Made by a program: the position numbers and the translations under genes | Shown: positions 1 to 6,661 of the stretch, in pieces | Layout of the letters: each line of letters begins with the position of its first letter | Numbering within the stretch: the stretch's first letter is position 1 | From: Croceivirga sp. | GTDB taxonomy: Bacteria > Bacteroidota > Bacteroidia > Flavobacteriales > Flavobacteriaceae | Length of the DNA stretch: 39,570 nucleotides | Assembly: GCA_028284285.1 (NCBI GenBank) | Contig: JANQSA010000026.1 | Span: 1-39,570 of the forward strand | Direction of reading: 5' to 3' | Notes under the pieces: generated by a model | Databases searched by the model: none | Seen by the model: the letters and a program-made list of their open reading frames with translations, nothing else | Told to the model about the DNA's origin: nothing

Positions 1-297
1 CTGGCATTGACGGGTAAAAAGGGATACGGCTTTGCCAATAGTGCAGGATATAGTTTTGGAAGAAGCGCAGAAGGAAATTTTATGTCTAACTATAAAGGAG
101 GGGGAACCCATGGGCACTATCCCGACTTTCATGATATCGCCACCGGTTTTGTAGGCTATGGGAGGGGTTTGATGGAGCAAAAAACAATTGAAATAATGCT
201 TCTTGAAGATGTGGCTAAAATTGTAAGTGAGTTATTGGAAATAGAGCTAAACCAGGGTGCCAGTTACTACCATAGTGCATTAAAAGAGAAGAAGTAG
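1..297 (+). CDS. Alkaline phosphatase superfamily protein, C-terminal fragment (5' end outside window)
   Basis: The frame is open from base 1 and ends at TAG 295-297, so only the last 98 codons are present. The visible part contains a GGGTHGHYPDFHDI stretch. It matches the conserved Thr-His-Gly metal-ligand region near the C-terminus of type I phosphodiesterase/nucleotide pyrophosphatase and related alkaline phosphatase superfamily enzymes. A typical closing helix with the LLEDVAKIVSELLEIEL segment follows. Enzymes of this family hydrolyse phosphate mono- or diesters with two metal ions and are usually exported. The substrate cannot be read from this fragment. A hairpin terminator follows about 80 bases downstream. 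The family call rests on this one motif and the ending. Confidence 0.7.
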   Translation: MALTGKKGYGFANSAGYSFGRSAEGNFMSNYKGGGTHGHYPDFHDIATGFVGYGRGLMEQKTIEIMLLEDVAKIVSELLEIELNQGASYYHSALKEKK

Positions 298-374
298 TGT
301 TTTTTTACCACTACTATAGTATCACTTTACCTCCTGTTTGCGTTAGCAGCAGGTGTAGTTTTTTGATTAGCGGG

Positions 375-402
375 AAGCGCAGTGTTTATGCTGCGCTTTT
401 TT
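375..402 (+). terminator. Rho-independent terminator after the phosphatase fragment
   Basis: Perfect 8-bp stem AAGCGCAG/CTGCGCTT (375-382 with 391-398) with an 8-base loop, running directly into six T residues (397-402). It is correctly placed to end the plus-strand phosphatase transcript. Confidence 0.8.
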
Positions 403-432
403 GTGTTAGTTAGGTATAATTGCCCCCAATGA

Positions 433-446
433 GGCAACTATATACA
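433..446. repeat. 14-bp direct repeat, copy 1
   Basis: GGCAACTATATACA occurs here and again at 787-800, so the two copies bracket the small membrane ORF at 489-764. Copy 1 also forms the right arm of an imperfect inverted repeat with the GGTATAATTGCC segment at 413-424. The surrounding bases differ between copies. Confidence 0.6.
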
Positions 447-488
447 AAGTGGGACAAACACCGATTGAGTTTTTTTGAATGATTGAAA

Positions 489-764
489 ATGGATACTTTT
501 AGATTAGTGTCCAAAAGCCGTAAAATTTTATACAGAATGATTGCTTCCTTGCTCATTCTTTTGGGTGTTGCAATTGGTATTTTTCTTATTCCAATTTTGA
601 TACCCTTGATAAAAAGGACGCCTTATCAATTACTTGAACCTAATGCATTTATTAGGAATATGTTACAAGTTGATTGGTTTCTTCAGTTTCTTGGCTGGTT
701 GTTGGTTTACGTAATTTTTAGGTCAGGTATTGGCTTTTATAAAGACAGCAAGAAACCCTCTTGA
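489..764 (+). CDS. Small hypothetical membrane protein
   Basis: I do not recognise this 91-residue protein. It has a basic N-terminus, a long hydrophobic stretch at about residues 16-41, a polar middle section with Lys/Arg and a second hydrophobic stretch at about 64-80. The end is a charged tail. It therefore looks like a two-pass inner-membrane protein. ATG at 489 is preferred over the in-frame TTG six bases upstream. The ORF lies between two copies of a 14-bp direct repeat (433-446 and 787-800) and between a terminator and the ssb leader, so it probably forms a single-gene unit. It could be an orphan gene, because nothing in the sequence gives a function. Confidence 0.5.
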   Translation: MDTFRLVSKSRKILYRMIASLLILLGVAIGIFLIPILIPLIKRTPYQLLEPNAFIRNMLQVDWFLQFLGWLLVYVIFRSGIGFYKDSKKPS

Positions 765-786
765 ACCAGCGAAAGTCAATCATTTG

Positions 787-800
787 GGCAACTATATACA
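787..800. repeat. 14-bp direct repeat, copy 2
   Basis: Second exact copy of GGCAACTATATACA, 23 bases after the stop codon of the small membrane ORF. It is 354 bases from copy 1, measured start to start. Confidence 0.6.
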
Positions 801-872
801 TTTTTAAACGACTACAAACATTTACAATCGAAATTAAATGCTTTTTAACCGGATCGGCAGGACAGCTGCTTT

Positions 873-880
873 TAGGTTTG
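873..880 (+). promoter_or_regulatory. Possible -7 box for ssb
   Basis: TAGGTTTG fits the Bacteroidota TAnnTTTG consensus and lies 58 bases before the ssb ATG. I see no good upstream TTG element at the expected spacing, so this is tentative. Confidence 0.25.
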
Positions 881-938
881 CAGTGTCGGATGAAGGACAT
901 CTGATAGTATTAACTGTTTAACCCGTAAAATTTAAAAA

Positions 939-1271
939 ATGAATGCACTTAGAAACAAAGTACAGTTGATTGGAAATTTAGGACAAGACCCTGAAATTGT
1001 AAACCTGGACAATGGCAGAAAGCTGGCAAAGTTCCCTTTGGCCACTAATGAAACCTATCGCAACAAAAATGGGGAAAAGGTAACGGACACCCAATGGCAC
1101 AATATTGTAGCCTGGGGGAAAACGGCGGAGATTGTGGAAAACTATTTGGCTAAAGGCAAAGAAGTGGCAATAGAAGGGAAGCTCACCTCCCGCTCCTACG
1201 AAACCAAATCCGGGGACAAACGATACATTACCGAAATCCAATGCAATGAATTGTTAATGTTGAGTAAGTAG
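939..1271 (+). CDS. ssb: Single-stranded DNA-binding protein, short form
   Basis: The 110-residue protein is almost only the OB-fold domain. It begins NALRNKVQLIGNLGQDPEI, continues with the conserved DTQWHNIVAWGKTAEIVENYLAKG block and ends in LLMLSK. SSB binds single-stranded DNA during replication, recombination and repair. E. coli SSB is about 178 residues and has a flexible linker and an acidic C-terminal tip that recruits partner proteins. Both are absent here, as in other short SSB paralogues. It could therefore be a secondary SSB and not the replicative one. It starts at ATG 939, is monocistronic and is followed closely by a strong terminator. Confidence 0.92.
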   Translation: MNALRNKVQLIGNLGQDPEIVNLDNGRKLAKFPLATNETYRNKNGEKVTDTQWHNIVAWGKTAEIVENYLAKGKEVAIEGKLTSRSYETKSGDKRYITEIQCNELLMLSK

Positions 1272-1294
1272 GTTACTTCGTCAACTATCGGAAA

Positions 1295-1323
1295 AAAGGG
1301 GCATTTTGCCCCTTTTCTTTTTT
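1295..1323 (+). terminator. Rho-independent terminator of ssb
   Basis: Perfect 9-bp stem AAAAGGGGC/GCCCCTTTT (1295-1303 with 1309-1317) with a 5-base loop ATTTT, followed by a T-rich tract. It lies 24 bases after the ssb stop codon. Confidence 0.85.
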
Positions 1324-1405
1324 AAAATGAAATTTTAACAATAACTTAAAGAAAAAAGAGCAACGATTGACAACGTTTCTCGTCTTATGTTACGTAATTA
1401 ATACT

Positions 1406-1819
1406 GTGAGACCCTATTGTTTGCATATTATTCTTTTGATGCTTTGTGTACCGCTCTCCGGCTTCACACAGTCCTCGCTTAACCCTGCGGAGTTCACCTT
1501 TTATGTGGATTTAGCGGAAAAAGATGCGCAACATGAACAACAAGCATTGCTGCAATTGAGTCCGGAGGATGAGTCGGATTTCTGGGCAGATCAAGAGGAC
1601 TTTGAAGCACAGTTACTCGCAACTTACCCTGCCGCTTATCGCGTTTATCTGGATGCCAAAGGACGAGCCTATCGTAAACACCAATTGCATAGTGGAGCCG
1701 TGTACCGCCAACATAGTGAACAGTTTTTACGGCATGCCACGTTTTATATGGTCAAGGGGCAAGGTAATGAAGACGTGGTCTATACAAATAAAGGCAAGCG
1801 GTATCCTCCCAAAGAATGA
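1406..1819 (+). CDS. Hypothetical exported protein
   Basis: Not recognised. The reading frame is open from TTG 1367, but GTG 1406 gives a convincing Sec signal peptide: basic start, hydrophobic core LHIILLMLCVPLSGF, likely cleavage after about residue 22. From GTG the protein has 137 residues. The mature part is polar, with an acidic Asp/Glu-rich first half (about residues 36-70) and a basic Tyr/His/Lys-rich second half ending YTNKGKRYPPKE. No catalytic motif is visible. It faces the small Cys-rich gene on the minus strand, with 7 bases between the two stops. Its location is probably periplasmic. The start codon is uncertain. Confidence 0.55.
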   Translation: MRPYCLHIILLMLCVPLSGFTQSSLNPAEFTFYVDLAEKDAQHEQQALLQLSPEDESDFWADQEDFEAQLLATYPAAYRVYLDAKGRAYRKHQLHSGAVYRQHSEQFLRHATFYMVKGQGNEDVVYTNKGKRYPPKE

Positions 1820-1826
1820 ACCTCAG

Positions 1827-1988
1827 CTATGCTACTTTTTTAAGCAGGTCGTAGCAAGGACAACGTTTACAGCGCTTTTGCTCCCCTTTTTTGTACTTTT
1901 TACAACAGTTGGTTTTACACTTGTCCGGGTTGAGATCCCGTAAACGGGTTTTTTGTGTAGCAGTGAACGCTTTCTTTTTTTTGCCCAT
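1827..1988 (-). CDS. Small Cys/Lys-rich protein
   Basis: This 53-residue protein consists mainly of a basic N-terminal half and a cysteine cluster near the C-terminus with the pattern CxxxCC(x9)CxxCxC. It spans DKCKTNCCKKYKKG and KRCKRCPCYDLLK. Such a CCxKYKKGxxxxCxxCP core looks like a family of small uncharacterised Bacteroidota proteins I have seen. The spacing suggests metal binding, though this is inference. ATG 1988 is chosen over an in-frame TTG at 2009 because a TAGCTTTG promoter box (2007-2014) overlaps the TTG. The gene reads away from ferritin and towards 1406-1819. It is short enough to be missed by automatic callers. Confidence 0.6.
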   Translation of the reverse strand: MGKKKKAFTATQKTRLRDLNPDKCKTNCCKKYKKGEQKRCKRCPCYDLLKKVA

Positions 1989-2006
1989 TCCTTCCGGATA
2001 TACGGA

Positions 2007-2014
2007 CAAAGCTA
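2007..2014 (-). promoter_or_regulatory. -7 promoter box of the small Cys-rich gene
   Basis: Read on the minus strand this is TAGCTTTG, a full match to TAnnTTTG, 18 bases before ATG 1988. No clear -33 element is seen. It implies a very short leader. Confidence 0.35.
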
Positions 2015-2053
2015 AGCTATTTTAAATCAATCTAAATAAAAAGTTTTCAACAG

Positions 2054-2575
2054 CTACTCCTCCATGGACTCAGAAGCAGCGCTTTCCACTGTTAATTGCT
2101 GAATATCCCGGTCAAATAGGTACAACCCTCCTTTGTCATTGCCAATAAGGTTTATTTTGTCCAGTACGGTACGGGCCAGGGCCTCTTCCTCCAATTGCTC
2201 CGCTACATACCATTGCAAAAAGTTGTGAGTAGCATAGTCCTTTTCCTCCAGGGTTACATGGACCAGTTCATTAATGCTCTGCGAGACAAAAATTTCATGA
2301 TCGTACAACTTCTGGAACATTTGCTGCATTGTGCCAAACTCGGTTTCAGGGGCTTTTAACTCCGATATCAGGGCATGCCCGCCACGTTCGTTTACATATT
2401 TTACCAATTTAAGCATGTGCATGCGTTCTTCATCGGAGTGGCCATACATAAAACCGGCTACTCCTTCCAACCCTTTGACTTCGGCCCAGGAAGCCATGGA
2501 GAGATAGACCTGGGAGGATTCCGCTTCAATTCGTATTTGATCGTTTAATGCTTTTTCAAGTTTTTTAGATAACAT
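2054..2575 (-). CDS. ftnA: Ferritin, iron storage (FtnA type)
   Basis: This 173-residue four-helix ferritin stores iron as a ferric mineral in a 24-subunit cytosolic shell and detoxifies Fe(II). The ferroxidase ligands of bacterial FtnA are all visible: Glu17, Glu50, His53, Glu94 and Gln127, with Tyr24 nearby. Glu49 and Glu129-130 supply the extra iron site. The absence of haem-ligand Met52 and the length argue for ferritin over bacterioferritin. ATG 2575 is preceded by a TACTTTTG -7 box. The gene is single, with no co-directional neighbour in close contact. The last roughly 15 residues are an acidic Ser/Glu tail beyond the conserved helical core. Confidence 0.95.
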   Translation of the reverse strand: MLSKKLEKALNDQIRIEAESSQVYLSMASWAEVKGLEGVAGFMYGHSDEERMHMLKLVKYVNERGGHALISELKAPETEFGTMQQMFQKLYDHEIFVSQSINELVHVTLEEKDYATHNFLQWYVAEQLEEEALARTVLDKINLIGNDKGGLYLFDRDIQQLTVESAASESMEE

Positions 2576-2594
2576 AGCCTATCATTTAGAAGTG

Positions 2595-2602
2595 CAAAAG
2601 TA
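2595..2602 (-). promoter_or_regulatory. -7 promoter box of ferritin
   Basis: Minus-strand TACTTTTG matches TAnnTTTG and ends 19 bases before the ferritin ATG. The -33 element is not obvious. Confidence 0.4.
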
Positions 2603-2639
2603 CAAAAACAAGAGGGGTTCTCTTAATAATTCCAATCAT

Positions 2640-3491
2640 TCAAAACCGCACGGCAATGCCTACTGTGTTTAGGCCAAAATTAAGACTCCAATCCACTGTT
2701 TTTTCTTGCTCGGAATTATATTTTTGGGTGTACTTACTATCCAAATATCTGTCGATAGACTCCACAATAAAAATGCTGACTACCGTACTAAATGCTACAT
2801 CGGAAATCCAATGAAAGCCATCCCGTACCCGGGCCAGTCCGGGAATGGAACCAAGCGTATACAACCCTGCTTTTATCCAGGGGCTTTTAAACTGTTTGGC
2901 AATGGCATAGGCATTGCTAAAGGCCAAAATAGCATGTCCTGAGGGAAAGGAATCGTAATTAAAAACCCGATCCAGATGAAAGGGACGATAGGTACTTGAG
3001 GAATCCCCGCTCTTGGGTCTCGCTCGTCCGATAATGCGTTTGCTTACCTGTTGCAAAAACCCTCCTGCCGTGGCTGAAGCTATTAGCAACACACCGGTTC
3101 TCCGAAGTTTTTCATTTCTCAGGAAAAGCCCGGTTAAATAGACCCCTCCGGTAACTGCGTAGTTGTTTTGTGGGTTCCCATACCGAATACCAGCATCTAC
3201 CAGGCCATCCGGAATATCATTTCTAAAACCGTCCGCCCAGTCATCAAACTCATCGTCTATTAAAAATAAAGCCGCCGTACCCCCGGCAGTAATGCCAAAG
3301 TGCGTCCATTGTCTTCCTTCCCAATGGAAAGGCCTGGAATAGGCATGCCCTATACCTCCCATAATGGTTCCCAGGTCATAGGTAAAGTCCTGCCACAAAT
3401 TCTTATCTGTACGGACGGGGGGGTTAATTTCTGCTTGTGAAAGCAGTGGGCCACAACTTAGAAGGCAACACAACAATAGTAGGTTTCGCAT
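2640..3491 (-). CDS. PAP2-family phosphatase, exported
   Basis: The 283-residue protein has an N-terminal signal peptide (residues 1 to about 20, core LLLLCCLLSCGPLLS). It also has the three phosphatase motifs of the type 2 phosphatidic acid phosphatase family: KX6RP at Lys151-Pro159, PSGH at 183-186 and RX5HX3D at Arg221, His227, Asp231. Hydrophobic stretches lie around 66-78, 113-125, 132-148 and 232-246. Family members dephosphorylate lipid phosphates such as undecaprenyl pyrophosphate, phosphatidic acid or phosphatidylglycerol phosphate, in the periplasm. The substrate is not decidable. The protein ends in Phe after alternating residues, resembling an outer-membrane strand. The start is 33 bases after the HDAC-family stop, and a -7 box overlaps that stop. 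Confidence 0.88.
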   Translation of the reverse strand: MRNLLLLCCLLSCGPLLSQAEINPPVRTDKNLWQDFTYDLGTIMGGIGHAYSRPFHWEGRQWTHFGITAGGTAALFLIDDEFDDWADGFRNDIPDGLVDAGIRYGNPQNNYAVTGGVYLTGLFLRNEKLRRTGVLLIASATAGGFLQQVSKRIIGRARPKSGDSSSTYRPFHLDRVFNYDSFPSGHAILAFSNAYAIAKQFKSPWIKAGLYTLGSIPGLARVRDGFHWISDVAFSTVVSIFIVESIDRYLDSKYTQKYNSEQEKTVDWSLNFGLNTVGIAVRF

Positions 3492-3519
3492 AAGAAATTA
3501 TACTTGGGTTAAAAGGATG

Positions 3520-3527
3520 CAAAGTTA
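3520..3527 (-). promoter_or_regulatory. -7 promoter box of the PAP2 gene
   Basis: Minus-strand TAACTTTG matches TAnnTTTG and overlaps the stop codon of the upstream HDAC-family gene. It suggests that the phosphatase can be transcribed separately from metG. Confidence 0.35.
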
Positions 3528-4427
3528 AAAAAATAGCTCCTGCGCTACGCGAAAAGTATTGGCATGAGCCTCGACAATGATCTTGATATCCGGGGAGTAG
3601 CCTCCTCCCATGCTGCATTGCACCGGAATACCATTGTTTTTACAGGTTTCCAGCACAAAGCGGTCACGGATAGCGCAGCCTTCCAGGGTCATCCCTAAGG
3701 TACCCAGCTTGTCCGTAGCCACCACATCCACACCGGAAAGGTAAAAAATGAAGTCCGGTTGTACCTCGTCCAGGAGTCTCAACAGCGTCTCTTTTAATAG
3801 GTTGAGATAGGTGTCGTCATCCGTTCCTTTTTCCAGGGCAATGTCTAGGTCAGATTCCTCTTTCTTAAAGGGGTAATTGGCTTTGCCATGCATGGAAAAT
3901 GTAAATACCCTGTCATCTTCCTGAAAAATCTCCGCTGTGCCGTTGCCTTGATGCACGTCCAGGTCAACCACCAGGATTTTTTTGGCCAGATCGTTGGTCT
4001 TCAGGTAATGTGCTCCGATGGCCTGGTCATTTAGCATACAAAATGCCTCGCCCCGGTTGGAGTAGGCATGATGGGTACCCCCGGCTATGTTCATGGCAAT
4101 ACCGTATTCCAGGGCATATTCACACCCTTTGATGGTGCCATTGGCTATAATGTGTTCTCGTTCTACCAGTGCTTCGGACAGGGGAAAACCTATTTTTCTT
4201 ATCTCACTGGGTTTCAAATCCAGAGCGGTAAGGTTACGATAGTAGTTTTCCCTATGCACGTTAAGAATATGCCGTTCTTCCGGAAACACAGGTTCGAAAA
4301 AATTTTCTTGAGAACAAGTGCCTTCATGGAGTAACTGCTCCGGAAGCAGTTCGTATTTGATCATGGGAAACCGATGCCCTTCCGGCAAAGGATGCTTGTA
4401 TATGGGATGGTAGGCAATTTTTAGCAT
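3525..4427 (-). CDS. Histone deacetylase family protein (zinc deacetylase)
   Basis: The 300-residue protein is a complete class I/AcuC-like deacetylase domain. The active-site His pair is at 119-120 (GGTHHAYSNRG). The Asp-x-Asp-x-His motif is at 155-159 (VDLDVHQGNGT), with Asp157 and His159 as zinc ligands. The third ligand is Asp234 in YLSGVDVV, and the catalytic Tyr277 is in GGGYS. Bacterial relatives remove acyl groups from protein lysines (as with acetyl-CoA synthetase) or from acetylpolyamines. The actual substrate is unknown here. Its ATG overlaps the metG stop by one base (TAATG), so translation is probably coupled to methionyl-tRNA synthetase. It is expected in the cytosol. Confidence 0.92.
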   Translation of the reverse strand: MLKIAYHPIYKHPLPEGHRFPMIKYELLPEQLLHEGTCSQENFFEPVFPEERHILNVHRENYYRNLTALDLKPSEIRKIGFPLSEALVEREHIIANGTIKGCEYALEYGIAMNIAGGTHHAYSNRGEAFCMLNDQAIGAHYLKTNDLAKKILVVDLDVHQGNGTAEIFQEDDRVFTFSMHGKANYPFKKEESDLDIALEKGTDDDTYLNLLKETLLRLLDEVQPDFIFYLSGVDVVATDKLGTLGMTLEGCAIRDRFVLETCKNNGIPVQCSMGGGYSPDIKIIVEAHANTFRVAQELFF

Positions 4428-6517
4428 TAATTAATACTCTCGCCTTTAGTGACTCCAGTCTCATCAGGATTAACAAACACTAATTTCCCTTTTTCATTTT
4501 CCGTCATTAAAATCATTCCCTGACTTTCTACTCCCCGGAGTTTTCTGGGGGCCAAATTGACTAAAACCGTAACTTGTTTACCAAGAATTTCTTCCGGGGT
4601 AAAGCTTTGCGCAATGCCGGAAACAATGGTGCGGGTATCCAATCCTGTATCCACCTGAAGCACCAAAAGCTTGTCTGCTTTGGGCATTTTCTCAGCGGCT
4701 ACAATAGTTCCTACCCGTAAATCCATTTTGGTAAAATCCTCAAAGGTGATCGTCGTCTTTTGTGGCTCCAGGGAAGTCTTTGCTGCCTGGTTAGCCTGTT
4801 TTGTAGCATTCAATTTTTGTAATTGTTTTTCAATCTCGCTGTCTTCTATCTTCCTGAAGAGCAATTCACTTTTATTGATTTGGTGGTTTGCGGGAAGTAG
4901 GATATCTGAAGTTGAAATATCGCTCCAGCCCGGGGGCTTTTCGTCCGTCTCATTACCTTGTACAGGTTCGAGATGAAGTAGGGCCTTCAATTTTTTAGCG
5001 GTAAAAGGTAAGAACGGCTCACACAATACAGCCAAAGCCGTAGCAATTTGCAGCGCTACAAACATCACCGTTTTAGTACGTTGTTCATCCGTTTTGATCA
5101 GTTTCCACGGTTCTTCATCGGCCAGGTATTTATTACCGAGTCGGGCCAGCTGCATTAATTCCTGACTGGCCTCCCGGAAACGGTACCGTTCCAGGGAATC
5201 TGATATTCGTGCCGGGAACTGACGAAGTGTATCCAGGACCTCATGGTCTATTTCCCGAAATTCCGAAGGCCCGGGTATTATTCCATCATAGTATTTTTGG
5301 GTGAGTACCAGGGCACGGTTCACAAAATTCCCAAAAATGGCTACTAATTCATTGTTGTTGCGCGCCTGAAAATCTTTCCAGGTGAAATCGTTATCCTTGG
5401 TTTCAGGGGCATTGGCCGTTAGTGTGTACCGCAAAACATCCTGCATGTTGGGAAATTCTTCCAAATACTCGTGAAGCCAAACCGCCCAATTTTTAGAAGT
5501 GGAGAGTTTGTTCCCCTCGAGGTTTAAAAATTCATTGGCCGGCACATTTTCCGGAAGGACAAAATCGCCATGGGCCTTAAGCATGCTGGGAAAAATAATA
5601 CAATGGAATACAATATTGTCTTTGCCTATAAAATGAAGCAGTTTAGTGTCTTTGTCTTTCCAATAGGGTTCCCAGTCTATGCCTTCCCTTTCCGCCCATT
5701 CTTTGGTGGAAGAAATGTAGCCGATAGGGGCGTCAAACCAGACATAAAGTACTTTACCTTCCGCTTCCGGCACAGGGACGGGAATGCCCCAATCCAGATC
5801 CCGGGTTACCGCCCGTGGTTTAAGCCCTTCTTCTATCCAGGATTTGCACTGGCCATAGACATTGGGTTTCCAGTCCGTTTTATGGCCTTCCAGGATCCAT
5901 TTTTTGAGAAAACCCTGATAACGATCCAGGGGAAGGAACCAGTGTTTTGTCTTTTTTAAAGTGGGAATCGCCCCGGTAAGGGTAGATTTTGGGTTGATCA
6001 GATCGGTAGCGTTGAGCGAGGAACCGCAATTTTCGCATTGATCACCATAGGCTTCATGATATCCACAACGCGGACAGGTACCGGTCACAAAACGATCTGC
6101 GAGAAACTGTTGTGCTTCTTCATCATATAATTGGGCTGTGGTTTCTTCTATAAAATCGCCTTGCTCATACAACTTTTTAAAGAAATCCGATGCAGTTTCG
6201 TGATGGATTTTGGCGGAAGTCCTGGAGTAATTATCAAAAGAGATCCCAAAATCCTGAAATGATCTTTTGATGATACCATGGTACTTGTCAATAATCTCTT
6301 TTGGAGATACCCCTTCTTTTTTTGCCTTCATGGGAATAGCTACTCCATGTTCGTCGCTCCCACAGATAAAGGCTACATCTTTGCCCTGTAGCCTTTGATA
6401 CCGCGCATAGATATCTGCCGGAACGTAAACACCAGCCAAATGGCCTATATGGATGGGACCATTGGTATAGGGTAAGGCTGCTGTGATAGTAATTCTTTCT
6501 GGGGCTTTTTTTGCCAT
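4427..6517 (-). CDS. metG: Methionyl-tRNA synthetase
   Basis: This 696-residue class I synthetase charges tRNA-Met and initiator tRNA. The HIGH motif is HIGH itself at 23-26. A zinc knuckle is formed by Cys148, Cys151, Cys161 and Cys164. The KMSKS loop appears as KLSTS at 337-341, a normal MetRS variant. The anticodon-binding helical domain spans roughly 385-540. The last 105 or so residues (from about 590) are an EMAP-II-like tRNA-binding OB domain (MDLRVGTIV ... GMILMT), which drives dimerisation in E. coli-type MetRS. ATG 6517 is preceded by a -7 box. It forms an operon with the HDAC-family gene downstream. Confidence 0.98.
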   Translation of the reverse strand: MAKKAPERITITAALPYTNGPIHIGHLAGVYVPADIYARYQRLQGKDVAFICGSDEHGVAIPMKAKKEGVSPKEIIDKYHGIIKRSFQDFGISFDNYSRTSAKIHHETASDFFKKLYEQGDFIEETTAQLYDEEAQQFLADRFVTGTCPRCGYHEAYGDQCENCGSSLNATDLINPKSTLTGAIPTLKKTKHWFLPLDRYQGFLKKWILEGHKTDWKPNVYGQCKSWIEEGLKPRAVTRDLDWGIPVPVPEAEGKVLYVWFDAPIGYISSTKEWAEREGIDWEPYWKDKDTKLLHFIGKDNIVFHCIIFPSMLKAHGDFVLPENVPANEFLNLEGNKLSTSKNWAVWLHEYLEEFPNMQDVLRYTLTANAPETKDNDFTWKDFQARNNNELVAIFGNFVNRALVLTQKYYDGIIPGPSEFREIDHEVLDTLRQFPARISDSLERYRFREASQELMQLARLGNKYLADEEPWKLIKTDEQRTKTVMFVALQIATALAVLCEPFLPFTAKKLKALLHLEPVQGNETDEKPPGWSDISTSDILLPANHQINKSELLFRKIEDSEIEKQLQKLNATKQANQAAKTSLEPQKTTITFEDFTKMDLRVGTIVAAEKMPKADKLLVLQVDTGLDTRTIVSGIAQSFTPEEILGKQVTVLVNLAPRKLRGVESQGMILMTENEKGKLVFVNPDETGVTKGESIN

Positions 6518-6536
6518 GAAGGGGTATTTTAAGCTC

Positions 6537-6544
6537 CAAAAATA
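6537..6544 (-). promoter_or_regulatory. -7 promoter box of metG
   Basis: Minus-strand TATTTTTG matches TAnnTTTG, 19 bases before the metG ATG. An ACCCT/AGGGT mini-hairpin (6552-6569) lies just upstream. Confidence 0.4.
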
Positions 6545-6661
6545 ACGAATTTACCCTATGAAAGCAGGGTATATACAAAAGGAAACCCTCCGAGATGCAC
6601 GTCCTAAATTGGGGTGGGGAGCTGTGCAGTCGAAGGGCTTATAAAAAAGTGCCGGGTAGGC

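Noticed and set aside
405-446. attC-type integron recombination site
   Set aside because: A GTTAGGT core-like sequence and an imperfect inverted repeat are present, but copy 2 of the repeat has no matching core and no integrase is in the window. Only the direct repeat is reported.
978-1241. Minus-strand open frame opposite ssb and similar long antisense frames in metG, mfd and lhr
   Set aside because: They mirror conserved coding sequence on the other strand and show no family motifs, signal peptides or promoter boxes of their own.
1933-1954. CCCGT/ACGGG hairpin followed by T residues as a plus-strand terminator
   Set aside because: The stem is only 5 bp with a 2-base loop, and it lies inside the coding sequence of the small Cys-rich gene.
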